Positions 5,168-5,232 of a DNA stretch of 5,232 bases are shown here, in pieces. The translations under genes and the position numbers were made by a program. The notes below the pieces were generated by a model. That model was not told the DNA's origin. It saw only the letters and a program-made list of their open reading frames with translations, and ran no database searches. This DNA is from Abditibacteriota bacterium (GTDB lineage Bacteria; Armatimonadota; UBA5829): NCBI GenBank assembly GCA_017958015.1, contig JAGDDM010000148.1, forward strand, positions 1-5,232. Direction: 5' to 3'. How positions within the stretch are numbered: position 1 is the first letter of the stretch; the number at the start of each line of letters is the position of its first letter.

Positions 5168-5232
5168 GGTCAAGCTGATAAGGGCGTATGGTGGATGCCT
5201 TGGGGCAGAAAGCCGATGAAGGACGCAGTAAG
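5168..5232 (+). rRNA. rrl: 23S ribosomal RNA, 5' end only
   Basis: The gene starts at GGTCAAGCTGATAAGGG and runs off the right edge after 65 bases. The conserved 5' landmarks GGTGGATGCCTTGG and GCCGATGAAGGACG are in the right order and spacing compared with Escherichia coli 23S (GGTTAAGCGACTAAG, GGTGGATGCCCTGG, GGCGATGAAGGACG). These bases form part of domain I and the strand that pairs with the 3' end of 23S (or 5.8S in eukaryotes). The mature 5' end is placed by analogy with E. coli and may be a few bases off. Confidence 0.95.

Overview
The window holds two secreted SGNH-type esterase genes on the minus strand, a divergently transcribed gene for a very large repeat-built outer-membrane beta-barrel protein on the plus strand, and the first 65 bases of a 23S rRNA gene on the plus strand. 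The organism is most likely a diderm (two-membrane) bacterium: the 872-residue plus-strand protein has a Sec signal peptide, a long run of amphipathic beta-hairpins and a C-terminal phenylalanine, the usual signature of an outer-membrane barrel. Shine-Dalgarno sites are strong, promoters are close to the sigma-70 consensus and protein genes favour C/G-ending codons. The phylum cannot be fixed from the sequence alone. A carbohydrate-degrading, little-cultured diderm lineage (Armatimonadota/Abditibacteriota, Synergistota or similar) is only a weak guess.

Layout. 1-907 (minus) is an SGNH hydrolase whose C-terminus is cut off by the left edge. 904-2052 (minus) is its complete paralogue; the two overlap by 4 bases (ATGA) and form a two-gene operon driven from a promoter at 2083-2111. 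2053-2281 is a compact divergent control region with two promoters placed almost back to back, plus a hairpin in the leader of the plus-strand gene. 2282-4900 (plus) is the barrel gene, followed by a strong hairpin terminator. 4945-5167 holds a second hairpin, a perfect TTGACA-N17-TATAAT promoter and a leader of about 125 nt with a boxA-like element. 5168 onward is 23S rRNA.

How it fits together. The esterases probably remove acetyl or other acyl groups from polysaccharides outside the cytoplasm, with an N-terminal beta-sandwich followed by the SGNH domain, an order resembling carbohydrate esterase family 2. The barrel may be a porin-like or structural outer-membrane protein. Its divergent arrangement with the esterases suggests shared control but does not prove a shared function.

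The two most notable points are that the 23S gene has its own promoter directly behind a protein-coding gene, with no 16S gene or spacer tRNA before it (unlinked rRNA genes), and that the barrel protein can be parsed by eye into about 22 consecutive hairpin units (about 44 strands), which would be exceptionally large if they form a single barrel.
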